Of a DNA stretch of 64,000 nt, positions 1 to 13,420 are shown in pieces. The notes beneath the pieces are model-generated. The model searched no databases and was not told where the DNA came from. It saw only the letters and a list, made by a program, of their open reading frames with translations. Source of the DNA: Pipra filicauda. Lineage: Eukaryota; Chordata; Aves; Passeriformes; Pipridae. The position numbers and the translations under genes are program-made. How positions within the stretch are numbered: the first letter of the stretch is position 1; every line of letters begins with the position of its first letter. The stretch is taken from contig NW_024104304.1 in the NCBI RefSeq assembly GCF_003945595.2, positions 1,652,623-1,716,622 of the forward strand, written 5' to 3'.

Positions 1-1479
1 TGTTACACAGTCTGGCTTCTATAATGTTTTACAACTAGCAAGAAGCCAAGAGAAAAACTGTGCCCTTGATATTACTGGGACTGCATCTGCTGATTATTTG
101 GCACTTCATATGCAAGGCATGGCTTTAAGACTGTGCATTTCACACAAGTAATTTGCTATGCACAGGTACAGGCAGATATAATATTTCCAAACATATCTGA
201 GGAAGCGTGGATTGAATTCCCTGTAAACCAATAGAAACTTATGCACAGATCACATCAGGCACCTAAAAACCCATGAGAACTACCTTTAGCCACCTAACAG
301 CTTGGAAAACCAGTCATACCAGTCATACAGCAAGCATATCAGCAAACAGCTATCAGAACTGCACTAAGGGATGCTAAGCAACAGTACAGAAAGGTCTGCA
401 AAGGGAGAGTCTTGCAGTGGTTAATGTTCAGCTATGTTATTGTTGAAAGGAATATTGCTGCTTTGGTTTGTGTGTCCTGTAACTCAGGACAGCTGATAAA
501 AAAGTAATTCATTATGTATTATTCATCATATATAATTTATAATTTCACCTCCTGTTGAGTCCCAGTTTATGGCCTTAAAAATTGCTTTCATAGCTTGTCT
601 TACTAGGCAGATAACTGGCACTAGCAGTGGAAAATGGCAGGTGAAGATTTACTGCTGTTCCCACACAGATGCAGAGCTGTGACTGCCTCCTCGTGTGTGC
701 TACAAGACAGTCACCTGTGCTGCTTCCCCTTGTCAAAATTCATTCAGGTCTGACGTTTACAGCTACCTCTACACAGAGGCAGTGATGAACTCAGGGGAGA
801 AAAAAGGTGACTTTCAGTTCCAGATTCGTCTAACCGGTGATATGAAAATATGTGAGGAGTTTTCATAGTCACACAGAATTGAGAAGGACCATATGGATCA
901 TTGAGTCTGAATGCAGACTTATATGGTAACCCACAAAGTATCTCCTTCTACTACACACAAAAAGACACAAAACAGTCACCAACATCTCATGACACATTTA
1001 AGTCCTAGTAGAAAAGACCAAGAGACAGAAACCAAAGGCAGAAGAAAACAGCAGAGCTTAGAAAAATAGAACCATTAGAAAAACCTTCCAAAATATTTTA
1101 AAAGCATCATGGAAATTATGATGCCAGCCCTGCTGTAATTCATTTTAGCTCTCCATTTTGTACTAAATCTGTTTTCAGCTCTAAATGCTGAAGTCTGCCA
1201 CCCTGTCATACATATTGACAACTCCCATCTTACAATATTCTGAGAGACTGAAATATTAATGGTTAATGACTCAAACAATCTGCCATTTACAAAAGCAGTG
1301 GGTGCTTTGGTGACGATGTGTAAGGTAACAGCCCAGGTGCAGAGGGGGTGAGCACCCACCACTGGAGGCTACAAGACAGGTTTTGAGCAAAATAAGGGAA
1401 GAGGCCTATAAGAAGCAAATCCTATGGAGGTGGGATAGTGCTTTTTATCATGCCAATGTCCTCCCTTACACAAGTGGCT
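1..1479. other. Intronic sequence, no gene seen
   Basis: AT-rich, with stops in all frames. The 95-codon minus frame at 1075-1362 has no recognisable motif. Confidence 0.6.
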
Positions 1480-1745
1480 CAGGTGTGAAAACTGCCCCCC
1501 CCAGAAACATCGAAGACCCCCGAAGTGCCCCCAGACTCATTTCTGGGGCTTTCCACCAAAGGACTGCACATGATCCACAATGTTGTAACACATCCACAGT
1601 GTTGCATCACAGAGCGTAAAACTCTCTCCCCCCACCACAGACTTACCTGGGCGTTCCCACATAAACCTAAGCATATACTGTCTTGTGCTCTCAGCTAAGC
1701 GATAATAAATCCCTCCCCACGTACTCTGGTTATACATGCCAACAT
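1480..1745 (+). mobile_element. GC-richer LTR-like island (uncertain)
   Basis: A short GC-richer patch in AT-rich intron: C-runs, CGTTCCCACATAAACC, then TGCTCTCAGCTAAGCG directly before AATAAA (about 1706), like the promoter/poly(A) end of a small retroviral LTR. No termini or internal genes were confirmed. It could also be another element or chance. Confidence 0.3.
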
Positions 1746-4700
1746 GCTGTGTTGATTCTAGAGAATAAATACCGTGATAATGATCATTTATACTATTATA
1801 GATTATTTGAAAATACTGATTCTATATCCTTGATGCAGAGTCCTTGTATACTTTCTGTAAATTGCATGAGCGCATCTGATGTTGCATATCAAGTATATAT
1901 AGTTAGCTTAAATTGGTTCTGGGCCATGGGATTAACTATTGTTCACATAAGCACTACCATATGCATACTCCTTAACTATAGATTAAGAAATTACATTCCC
2001 CATGTGCACACACTGTCATTTGTAAAGTATTAAATATAGAAGTTAGAGACCAACATTTAGGCTTACGCACAAGTTAACTGTATTTTTTACTTTCTTGACT
2101 TATTTATTCGGTATAATTACTACACATTTCCTCAAAACATTAACAAGAGATGACTCACTCTTACAAGAATGATAAATACAATGTATGTGACTCTATCACC
2201 TCATGATTAATAGGGTCTTTTTTATTCATGAAGTCAGATGTCAGACTCAGCTGAAAAATGTGTATCATCTTATATGTATTTATTCCAAAGCCTAGTAAAA
2301 TTGCTTTACACTGCTGCAGATGGATACAATAACAACCACTTTTCACTGTTTTCGAATTAACACAAGATGTATGTCAAATGATGACCTTAAACTTTCTGGG
2401 CTGGAAATTTCATTTAAAACTTGACAAATACACTGGATACCAGAATAACGTAGTAATAACAATTCACCTGAAATCTACTACATCTTCTAACCACACTCCT
2501 AAAAAAACCCTTAAATCTTCAAAATAACCATGGGTCTTCGGTTGTCTCAAAAGAAAAACTGCACAATTCTTTTTTGTTTTCTCATCACCTTTTAATTTTT
2601 TTTATTTCCTTTTAATTTAAGACCAAGTTAGTTGATAATAATTATTGGAAGCACTGTTACTGCTATTATTCTGTAAGTTTCAGAGAATATCCCCCTTGTC
2701 ATCCAGGAGCAGCTCCCCACCAAAACAGAGTACCTCATTCTCCCTGTCAGTCCTACAACAGAATAATGAGTGTTACTGAAACATTATAATTGAAAATTGC
2801 CTAAAAATAAAAGGGGAAAGTCAATAGGTATATCACAATATCTCCTGAGCCCTATACTTGCTGGTTTTCATTGCAAGCCATTATGCTGGTTGATAAACCA
2901 ACTTTAACTTAGCTCATTTCTTGAATAATTAAGACTACAGAGGGCATGAAATGTAAAAATAAAGAGTAGTTGCACATTAGCAAATCAAATTCTATATAAT
3001 TTCACCATTCAAGCCCTGAATAGAATATTGATAACACCACACAGTCAGTGAAGAAGCAGCAATTAGGTCTCAAAGTAGCTTCCAGAACTTTATTGTATAA
3101 TTTTTTCAGTTTATACATCTATGTCTAAACACCACCTTTACAACAGCATACACTGAGAGCAGTTAAACTAGCATACTGGGGGGAAAAAAACCCAAACTGT
3201 TTGAAACTGAAGCTTGACCCTAAGCAACACTGAGGACACTACTGCCAGAGTACTAAAGAATTTTTCACATAACAGTTTAACAGAAGTTAACAGTGACTCC
3301 CAGAGAAGACCAAGACCAAGTATGAGGGCTGCCGGTGCAATGGCACAGTAACTTGAATTGAAGATGACCTCTACAGCTCTCTTTAGTCTGTTCCAAGCCT
3401 TGGTTGTAGCAGTCATAATACAGCTCAGATGTCTTTCTTAAATGCATGAACTATTCAGCTTGTTCTGCACCCCAGCAGTAAATCCCCATCATCCTAGATC
3501 AGGAAATTAGCCTGTAAGCAAAACTGACTCTTATTTTCTCACTGTCACGAGAAAAAAACATATATATGCCTTTTTTGGGGGATAAGACTGGGAACTGATA
3601 GTGATCCAGCTTTTTAGACATAGGGATATTAAGTTTACAATAATAAGTTAAGAGCATATTTCCTTTAGGAAAAAAACTATCTTGTCATAAAAGCCTAATG
3701 TTAAGTTGATTTTTTTCGTACAGGACAGTACTAGATATGAACAAACTAGTTTTCTTCTGATTATCTGTCTGGCAGTTCGTGTAATCTTTGCATGCTGTCT
3801 CTATGCAACAAAAATCTTTTCCACACTTTTGATGGTGAAATTAGCCATATTTTGTCAGTTGATATGTCATGTGAATTGATCATCTTCCAGGGTTGTTCTA
3901 TATGTGTGCATATGTGCAGTATCACTTATCCCATAGTAACTTAATGTTTCCTGTCCAGTGAAAAAAAACCAAAATGGTGCTTTTAGGAAACCTATTTAAA
4001 TATGAACATTTAGGATTAAATTAATTGCCCTGGAAGAGCCTGTTTCTCATTCTCTAAGCAATCTTCTAGTCTTCCACAAATGAGGGAGCATTTTAACCCA
4101 AATCATCTACAACCAACACAAGTGCTCTCAGTAAAAAGGTGTGCCTCCCTCTGAAATTGTACACCATACAGTCTTGTGTACATACCAATCGTACCCCACC
4201 ACACATGTGGGTTTTGGGGGAATGCAAGGGATACAGTTGAGTCGGAATCATTTCTAGGAGGATCCCCTCTCTCCTCTTCCTTCCCTCTCTGACTGGAGTG
4301 AAAGGACTTGTCCCATTGTTGTTTCAGCATTACCTTTAGCCAAACTTGAGAAGCACGAAAGGGCAATACATCTGCAGAATATTTTACATTTTTCAAAATG
4401 CACTTCAACGATTGATCACTTTGTTCAGTGATAAATTCGAAGTCAAACTGTTATCTCAAAACTGACTTCTGAATCTCCATCCCCAGAACACAGCTATCAT
4501 CCTTTGTGGTACCAGTTAATTCATCCCTCAAGATCCCATCTGCAGTAGAAAGCTCACATGCATAGATGCCTCCTGTTACTAGCATTCATTTTCTTGTCAT
4601 TTTCTTGTGTTTTGAGATTACAGCACCCCTAATACATCAGAAATGCAAATAAAAAAAGCAAAATAAAAATAAAAGAGCAAATAGCTCTTATACTGGTATC

Positions 4701-5344
4701 ACTTTTATTAATTCCTCTCTCTGTTCTGAATGCTACTTTTTGATAGTGGCAGAAAACAATTTTTTTTCACTTTTCTTGATTTCTTTGGCTTATATGCTGG
4801 GCCTTTGTATAGTCTAAAACCCTAGTAACATTACCCTGTAACTGAGAGTATCTCTACACCTGTGAGCACATCCCACCTAAATCACCTCTAAATCCAATAC
4901 TTGCATACTGTTAACAATGAAGATATAAAAGCACTGAAGCTACTTAACCCACTCAGAAATCTAAGCCTTCAGTCTTCTTAGTGAACTCAGAGCTACTGCA
5001 ATTAGATTACAAGGTAGGGGAAAAAAAAAAAGGAAAACTTGCTAAAAACCTCAACAAGCCAATTTAAAGACAGTTGGTATATTTTAATGGGCTGCAGCCA
5101 AATACCATTAGAATGTCTTCTATCTGTACCTCTCTAGGCAAGCTGGTCCGAGGCTTCACTGCCTTCACTGCCTTCACGCTGATGAAGTTTCTCCTTCTAT
5201 TCAGTCTGAATATTTCCTGTTTCAAGCTACACCTGCTGTCTCTTATTCCACCAGCATGCACCAATCATGAATGTCTCCTCAACACCTTCCCTGCAGACAT
5301 TAGGGAAGCTGCTCTTTGGTCCCCTGAAGACAACTCTTCTCCTG
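1746..5344. other. Intronic sequence, no gene seen
   Basis: No repeat or gene recognised. A reversed AATAAA lies near 3090 beside an 82-codon minus frame (3168-3416), which could be a degraded transcript end but has no identity. A short CTTCACTGC direct repeat lies near 5152-5175. Confidence 0.5.
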
Positions 5345-5435
5345 ACTTATTCAGTCCAGCTCTCTCAGCCTCTCCACACAGAGCAAGTACTCCAGCCCCA
5401 AGTGATCCCTGTGGCCCTCCTCTGAAATTGTCTTC
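5345..5435 (-). mobile_element. Possible decayed CR1 remnant (antisense)
   Basis: CAGTCCAGCTCTCTCAGCC, then CAAGTACTCCAGCCCC and CCTGTGGCCCTCCTCTG resemble the reversed CR1 C-terminal region. The match is short and both edges are unclear. Confidence 0.5.
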
Positions 5436-8400
5436 CTTGTATTTGGAGAATTAAAACTGGAGAGAGGCATGTAGGGAATCATTTTCTACTGGTAGCAGAT
5501 GAACACACTGGCTGCCCCATCATTATTCCTTTCCCACCTTACATATCCCTTATCTTGAATGTGAAGAATTCTTGGCATTTTCACTCTGAAGCACACTGAG
5601 TCAACTTGCTAACTAAGCAGACAAATTCAGCTATGTGTACCTAGCTCTGCCCCTGCAGATAAAACTGACTCCATGTAGTTGGTCTGTGAGCCTGAGCCTA
5701 CCAAAACACATCCTTGCAGAGATGTGGAGTGTTCTGGTAATCTGCTTCTGGTGAAAAAAAAAAAAAACAACAGAATTTTCTCTCTTCATTGAGGGAACAA
5801 TCAAGAGAGGATTTGCTGAGGTTCCCTCTTCCCTATATTTCATCCTTCAGGTATATCCATGACAGAACATATTTTCTGTCCCCATTATCCTGCTCTTTTC
5901 TCTGTAAAGAAATCCTTTAAAAAAAAAAATAAAGGCACAAGACAGAGAAAATATCTGAAAACTTGAAAGCTTAATTTTCCATCATCTCTTCCCTTCAATG
6001 ATACTCTGAACAACGTGATGTTAAGTGCTCTGAAAGTCATCTTGCCTTTTTATGCTCATATGATATTGGCAATCTCAAAAAAATGTGACAAATGCAATAA
6101 TTCCTGAAAGAAATAAACCATATCTTCTTGCACACGCTGAAAAAATACTAAAACGTGGTTTGTACTAGCACTAAGCTAATTACAGTGACACCACTCAAAC
6201 CTCTACAGTTCTGTAAGTGTCAGCGCTTACATTACAAACCACCGATTCCAAGGGTTTATAACTGTCTGTATGAGTTGGTTACTCTTACAGGAGCACACGA
6301 CACAGTTGTTGATGGCTTCATTAGCCATGCTTTCCTAAAAATGGCTTAAATTTCACTTTGAAATTTTTATCTCCCTTGGCCGTTACATGGTTTAAATCAC
6401 AACCAAATCGTGGGTAAAGTAAGACAACAAAGTAAGACAAAACCCATCCAAAACAAGATTTATATGCTTGGACTTCAAAATGTGTATTTTGCAAAGTTTG
6501 GAGACGAGTCGCTGTATATAATAATCAACTTCAGCATCTTCCCACCCAGACATTAGAGTTTTCTGGAAATCCAAATACTACAAATACCGAGTAAGAAGAA
6601 AGTTTTATAAACACAAGATGTCAAGTAACATTTTGGTAAGAAAGACCATCATACATCTGTGTTATAAGTTTCATATGTGAACACATTTATCTAGCAAAAG
6701 TCTGGTTTGATTTCTGGTATCTCTTAAAGTACCTGGATACCTTGGAAATCTGCAGATAACCTACCTACTTAAGTATGTTGATTATTTTAGACAACATCAC
6801 TAATTCACTGGAAATGCTTAAGAATGCAGACTCTTAGGTCTGAAAATTAGCAAAACAAAAAAGCACTGTCTTGCATTATGTTTGCATGTGAGATAAAATG
6901 TGGTCTTAATTATATCCATTTTCTTTTTTATATATACTCACTTGCAGTATCTAGTACCTATGTGAGTAACTGAGCTAAAGTTTTACAGCTTACACAAAAA
7001 AAATTCTATTTCTTCCAAAGGCCACTTTCACTCAATCAGAAAAATCAGCTTTTAAAACAAGGTGATAAGGAGCAGCCTAAGGCGGTTCTCTTTTACCCAG
7101 TCTGAAACAATACTGCCAGCATACCAGGGAAGACCAAAAAAAAAAGACAGCAAGAATTCCTTGCTGGTAAAAGCAGTAATAAATTGTTCACTTTCAGAAG
7201 AAAGGTTCCCACCAGTTTGTTTCTCAATAAATGATAGAGAAATAACTCATTCAAAACTAAAACTAAATTTCTTTAACTTCTAAGAAATATGTTCATTATC
7301 ATCAACGAACCATTGTCTATAGCCTGTATACTTTTTCTTTTAATATTTCATTAATCATTGCTTCAGTGAATTTTCTTGGGTAAAAATAACCAGCTGATGA
7401 GGATTTAATTCTCTCCTGCCGAGTTGACATAGACAGTTTACAGTTTCTATCATCAGACAGTAGATGGTCTATCAGCTTGGAAATCAGTGATTAGTGAGCA
7501 AATGGTTTGCAATTATGCTGTGTGTGCCATGGCGTACATTTCTTGTAGAAGAAGTAGTCGTATGTGACAGTATTTACGTCAGTGCTACCTACTCCTTAGC
7601 TAGGTAACAGGATTATGATATCAGAAGGTAGATGGAAACATATCTGTGCTATATTTGTCACCTATTCTAAATTCATCCAGTTGGAACAAAACTATAACAT
7701 ATCTAGGAAAAGTGTCTCCCCCTTGTCTTCTTGTAAGAATGTATGAGTGACAGCACTGTGCACTGCTACATTTCTTGAAATAAAAGAGGGAAGGCATGGT
7801 TTCCTCCCAGTTTGTAGTATTTTCCTTCTGACTCCCAATCCTAAACCACAGAAACACAACAGTTTCTTAATAAACCTGTGGTTCTAGTATTAATTAAAAA
7901 ATCTAAATCAAGTGAAAATGCCTGCAATTGATTGAATTTCTGAAAATATTTATATACTGATGCTACTACTGGGATATTTAAGATGAAAATAGAAGACATT
8001 TTTTTAATAAATTTTAATAAAACGCAATAATATATATATTCCAATAAAAAACTAAAAAAATATTTATGAAAGAGACTTCTTCAATATTAGAACACATTCT
8101 TTGCATTTGCATCATATGAAAGCGTCACCTGTTTATTTTGTTTGCTCAATATAAGTAAAAAACAAAAAAAGGAAAGAAGGTGGCTGAGGTCAAACACACT
8201 CTAGACTAAATAGCTGCAACTCAGCAAGAGCATTTTGAATCTAAATTCCTTTCATTATCATACTCTTCTATATACCAACACATAACCATAGTTTCAAGTT
8301 CTCTGCTGGTATGTGGGAAGCTTGAGAAACAGGGACAAAGTCAGCAAAATCCATGACGTTGCAACGGAGCTACGAAACCATTCAAATGACAATACTGAAG

Positions 8401-9590
8401 AGGGAGGAAACCCTTGTCACTAAACTAACTGATTTAGAAAACTCTCATTCACTCTGCTTGGGCCACACAGGGTTGCTCTGGAGAAGGCTGCTTTACGTCC
8501 CTGTTGCTGTAACTGGCCTTCTCTGTGCCCTGTGTGAGGAGACAAATGACCATGGGGCCATGTGGCACCCAAATCTTCCATAGGGAATCAAAGCAAAGTG
8601 GTCATGTATCTTGTGTATCTCACTCTTTTTCCCCAGTAACTATTGACCTCAAAGGTTGACTTCAACTCAGTATGAAAGAGGAGGCTACTTCAAAGACAAG
8701 TAAGACCTTTGAAGTTTGGAGAGAACATGGAGCTGGGTAGGACACGTTCAAACTACAGCAAAGGCTGTGCCATAAGCTCATGTTGTAAGAGATCTGAAAA
8801 TCCACAGAAGACTAAACTTTTGTCACTATACCTGTCAGCAAAATGTTAAATCAGAGCTCACAGCAACGCAAAAGACACAGACAAGCGGAAAAATTTCCTT
8901 AGCTCTAATGTTCAAGGAACTGCTTGTGTACTTAGGCGCCATTGAAACCTGAATTGTTCTATGATGGGCTGCATTACCTTCTCACTAATCATAGGTCTAT
9001 CGCAAAAGGATCGAGGCAGAGCATTAGCTTTTGTGTTAATATTTTATTATATAAGCTATTTTCAAAAGCTTTAGATAACTTTAGCTGGGAGTTATTATAA
9101 ATTACATTAATGACTACTTTGAAGTGACCTTGTAGCACACTTGAACAGAGAAAAAAGCCTGAAGAGCCACAAAACAGATTTCATCTTCAGCTTCAAGAAG
9201 CAAAAACATTCTTCAGGAGTGTTTGTGTAAGACTAAACTTTATATTTGCTTTCAAGAACTGATTAGTTCATGTAGATTCTGCAGTTATTACACATTTGCT
9301 CAGTTTAGACTAGAAGAACATAGCAGAGACATATGAAAAAATGACCAGCAACTACCTGTTGCAGTAATTCTCAAGTGCTTGCTGTTTTTCCTTTTTTTTA
9401 ATGTCTGAAAGGAAGTAAATATTTATTTTAATAGCAACTTTAGCAAGCTTCTAAAACATTCTTTAAACCCTTGTTCTTTCATTCTCTGCTAACACGCAAG
9501 AAGACTGATTATCTAGAAGACAAAAAAAATAGCATAACATTTATACTGCACTATATTTCCTTATTAAAAACATTCCTATTATTATTATTA
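5436..9590. other. Intronic sequence, no gene seen
   Basis: AT-rich, with A-runs near 5754-5767 and 5918-5928. A simple (ATT)n tract at 9577-9590 abuts the truncated LTR. No coding signal. Confidence 0.6.
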
Positions 9591-9985
9591 TGAAGTTGGG
9601 AGGGGACACTGGGACAGCTGGGACAGGTGACCCCAACTGACCAAGAGGATATTCCATATCATATGGTGTCATTCTCAGCATACAAACTTGGAGGAAGAAA
9701 GAAAAAAAGGAGGGACGTTAAGAGTTACGGTGTTTGTCTTCCCAAGTCAGCATTATGAGTGTTGAAGTCCTGCTCTCCTGGAGACGGTTGAACATCTGCC
9801 TGTCCATGGGAAGTGATGAGTGAATTCCTTATTTTGTTTTGCTTTGCTTATGTGCACAGCTTTTGCTATATCTATTAAACTGTCTTTATTTCAACCCATG
9901 ACTTTTCACTCTTTATCCCTTCTGATTCTCTCCCTCATCCTGCTGTGTGGAAGCGAGCAAGTGGCTTAGCTGTCTACCCACAACA
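9591..9985 (+). mobile_element. ERV-type LTR, 5' truncated
   Basis: Same LTR family and strand as the element at 12853-13420, starting about 190 bases in (GTTGGGAGGGGACAC, CCCCAACTGACCAAGAGG, ATATGGTGTCATTCTCAGC) and ending ACCCACAACA. The TATA region is mutated to CATACAAAC. The break is at an (ATT)n tract near 9577-9590. Confidence 0.82.
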
Positions 9986-12852
9986 AAAGCCTTTCCAGCT
10001 CTTTTAAACTTCTTGAAAGATGTATCACAACATGCATCTTATGTATTCTGTTCTCACCTAAGTTACTATATTACATAAAATCTCTTCCACAAGACACATT
10101 TCTTTCTCACCCCCTACAAAATGACAATAGACTTCTGTGTTTTTTAAACTTGCTATTTTTAAAAATATTAAAAAAACCCAAACATGTAAAAGAACCAATT
10201 TACCAGAAAGTATTTTAATCTACTGCCCTGCAACTTTAAGATGTTTATGTTATAAATGTTAGCATAACTGGCAACTCATTCTCTTAAAAGCCAGAATGAA
10301 AAAATAAAAAGCATCCAAAAGTGATCACAAATAGGTGATCTTTTTGATCAGTACACATCACAGTCCTGCCCCTACTGAAGTCAAGGGTACTGTGTTAATT
10401 TCACTCTAACAAATGGTTAGTTTTATATTTCTCATGAAGCATAGGTCCAATTTGAAAGTTTTACTAGATCTGATTCACTGTGTATTTAGCGAAAAAAAAA
10501 CTTAATTATTTCTGTTTGCTACAATTTTTAGTCCTTAAGAAGCAACACAGATAGGTGGAAGTGAGTTAGATTCTATTTCTTATCATAGGCCACCAACAGA
10601 CTTGCTTGCTGAACTCCCCTCAGTTTCCGAAAGCTGGTTCCTCTGAAATGGAACTTCCACTGATGATACTGAAGACAAAATCCCCAAATCCTCACTTAAT
10701 ACAAAAAGCAGAGAAAGAAAAAATGGTGCTATAATTGCAAAGAAAACCCCAAATATCTCTGAGTGTAGGTGGAGTCCATGTCCACAATCAATCCTACACA
10801 ACCAGCGCACCATTAACATGAAGTCTCGCTCCTGATCAGAACTGTTTGTTTAAGCAGGGTGAATTTCTGCCCACTCTCAAACCTGTTTTATTAAAGCGAT
10901 GGTATAAATTATACTTTTCTTCCTTTTTTTCCCCCTCAAATAGGAATAATAAAAGAAGAATAGAGAGGAATGTAAGAGTTTAGTTGGCTTAAAAGAGATA
11001 CAACCAATGTTCCCACTGGCGAGTGGCTAGGACTTCTCTGTATTCTACACAGCTGCTACCGCTACCAACTCTCCCTTGCTGATATTTTTATTTGTCTCAT
11101 TTTCTAGTTATGTTGTGTTTGAGACTGGAGTAAGACCAGTTAACTTATTGAGTGTATTTAGTACAAAGGGTGTCTCTCCAGCTTAGTTTTGGCCTTTGAG
11201 TGCTCTACAATATGCAATGTTAAATTATAACTACTCTAAAAGTCTGCCTTGAAATATGGAAGGCAATACTGCATTCCAGCATAATAGCACTGAGTAAGCT
11301 CTTATAAATCACAAAGAAGCGATTTAGTGCCCATTTGTAATTTTAAGACTTAGTTAAAGGAAGAAAACAGTGAAAGCTGAAGGCTGAACTATATGCCTGC
11401 ATGTATAAATAAAGACACCTTGTGAAAAATCTTTCAAAAATCATGTAATCAAAGGAGTAAAAAAGTCCTAAAGTTGTGAATATTTTTTCATACCTCTTGT
11501 TTTTAACTATGTTGATGCTGTTTTAATTACATTGATGAAGATATATACAGCCACAGATGGTTAACTGAAACAGAAAGGCAAATCTCTAAATGCTATCTGG
11601 AATACACATTATTCTCTGCAGTCAGGAACAATTTTATGAAGCAATTTCTAAAGAGGTCTGTACAGAGCAGAAGTTCTCAGCATGAGAAAGAGCTTAGCTA
11701 ATGCTGTTGGAGCTGATTTCCACAGCAGTGTTATGAAAACAAATAAATCATTAACAAAAATGGGGATCTATTATAATAAAGTTACTTTCTGTAAACATTG
11801 AAGAGGTCTGCAAGATTGGCACAGGTCCTGGAAACACTGAATCATAGTCTTCTCCTGAAGGAAAAGGTAAGCAGAGAGATTCGGTCCTAAGTAAATTAGA
11901 AAAGAAAAATGTGTGTGTGGTATGTTTTTCATGTACTTTACTGAAAGTACACCTAAAGTATTTGAATTTTCCAAATATGTGTTGTCTTTAAATGCACGGG
12001 AGAAGATTCACATCTATTTTGGATCAATTTCTGCATCAATGTCAGTGCAGTACACGTCATGTAAATTAATAATTTTCTGCCTTCCATTGTTCAGGCTTCT
12101 CTTTTAAAGAACTCAGCTGAAATACAGAAACAGCATATTCTTTAGATTTAGTTTAGCGTCAGTCTAAATTCTAGTACCTTTCCAAGTACAAAGGCTTTTC
12201 TTGTCCTATATGGGAGAAAAAAAATACTGGTAGGGCAAGTAAAAATCCCCATTCTGTATTTAGATACTTAGCTCTGTTTCCTTTTACTAAAAATACTAGA
12301 GGTTTTTTTCCAATCTCCCAAAACATCTCCAGAAGGAGTGACAGATGAAATTTTCCTTTTGCGTTATGTAACAACAAGGTTCTCATTTCATTAGAGCAAT
12401 TTAAATCACAGATAGAAGTCCTGGCTACTCATTCAGCTGACTAATAGCCCAGGTCCTATTTTCCTTAGAAATCTTGTATTTTCTTGTCAATCCATCCAAT
12501 GGACATAGTACTATATCTTACTTTTCCTATTTTACTTAAAAGTGAACTAAACACATAAATCACTTGCAGATGATTAATATTACAACAATTGCTTTGAAAG
12601 CATAATAGCAACCATCAGGTTTGAGAGAAACAACACATAAAAGAAAGAGAATGCTAAATAAAAATCACCATATTAATTGTCTGAGTCAGATGTAAAGACA
12701 GAACATCAATGGAAAAGCTCACCCTTCACAATGAAGTCTTTAGCACTGGTAAGTTTGTGTAAGTTATTTGCTTGAAGTCATGAGTTTATGAAGCATAAAA
12801 CAATATAAACAAATAATATTCAGCACAGAATCTTTAAAATAGTAAAAGATAC
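9986..12852. other. Intronic sequence between the two LTRs
   Basis: No gag, pol or env-like sequence lies between the two same-strand LTRs, so they are separate insertions rather than one provirus. No gene seen. Confidence 0.65.
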
Positions 12853-13420
12853 TGTGCTCATTTTGGCTGGGGTAGAATTAATTTTCTTTAAAGTATGGGA
12901 CTGTGGTTTAGATTTCTGCTGAAAACAATGCTGATAACACAATGTTTTTGTTATTGCTGAGCAGCACTTGCAGAGCGTTCAAGGGTCTTTTGCTCCTCAC
13001 CCCACTCCACCAGGGAGAAGGCTGGGGATGCACAAGGAGTTGGGAGGGGACATGGCTGGGACAGCTGACCCCACTGACCAAAGGGATATCACAAACGATA
13101 TGGTGTCATGCTCAGCATATAAAGGTGGGGGAAAAAGGAGGAAGGGGAAGACGTTTGGAGTGATGGCATTTGTCCTCCTAAGTCACTGTTACACGATGCT
13201 GTCCTGGAGATGGCTGAACACCTGCCTGCACATGGGAAGCAGTGCATTCATTCCTGGTTTTGCTTCACTTCCATATCCAACTTTTGCTTTAGCTATTAAA
13301 CTGTCTTGTCTCAACTCTTGTTTTCTCACTTTTACTATTCTGTCTCTCTCCCATGCCCCTGGTGGGAGTAAGTGAGCGTCTGCATGGGGATTGGTTGCTG
13401 TCTGAGGTCAAACCACAACA
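12853..13420 (+). mobile_element. ERV-type solo LTR
   Basis: A 568-base element of a common avian ERV LTR family. It starts TGTGCTCATTTTGGCTGGGG, continues with AGAATTAATTTTCTTT, GGACAGCTGACCCCACTGAC and CAAAGGGATATCACAAACGA, has a TATAAA at 13118, then TTAAACTGTCTTGTCTCAAC, and ends TCAAACCACAACA (TG...CA termini). No internal retroviral genes flank it, so it is a solo LTR left by recombination. The flanking five bases (GATAC and GAAGC) no longer match as a target duplication, so it is old. Chance frames run across it, but it is not protein coding. Confidence 0.85.

Noticed and set aside
3168..3416. 82-codon minus frame with a nearby AATAAA, considered as a processed pseudogene
   Set aside because: No protein recognised and no poly(A) tract; evidence too thin to call.
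12942..13375. 73- and 135-codon frames
   Set aside because: They lie entirely inside the solo LTR.
9591..13420. Two LTRs as the ends of one provirus
   Set aside because: No gag/pol/env-like sequence between them, and their divergence is too great.
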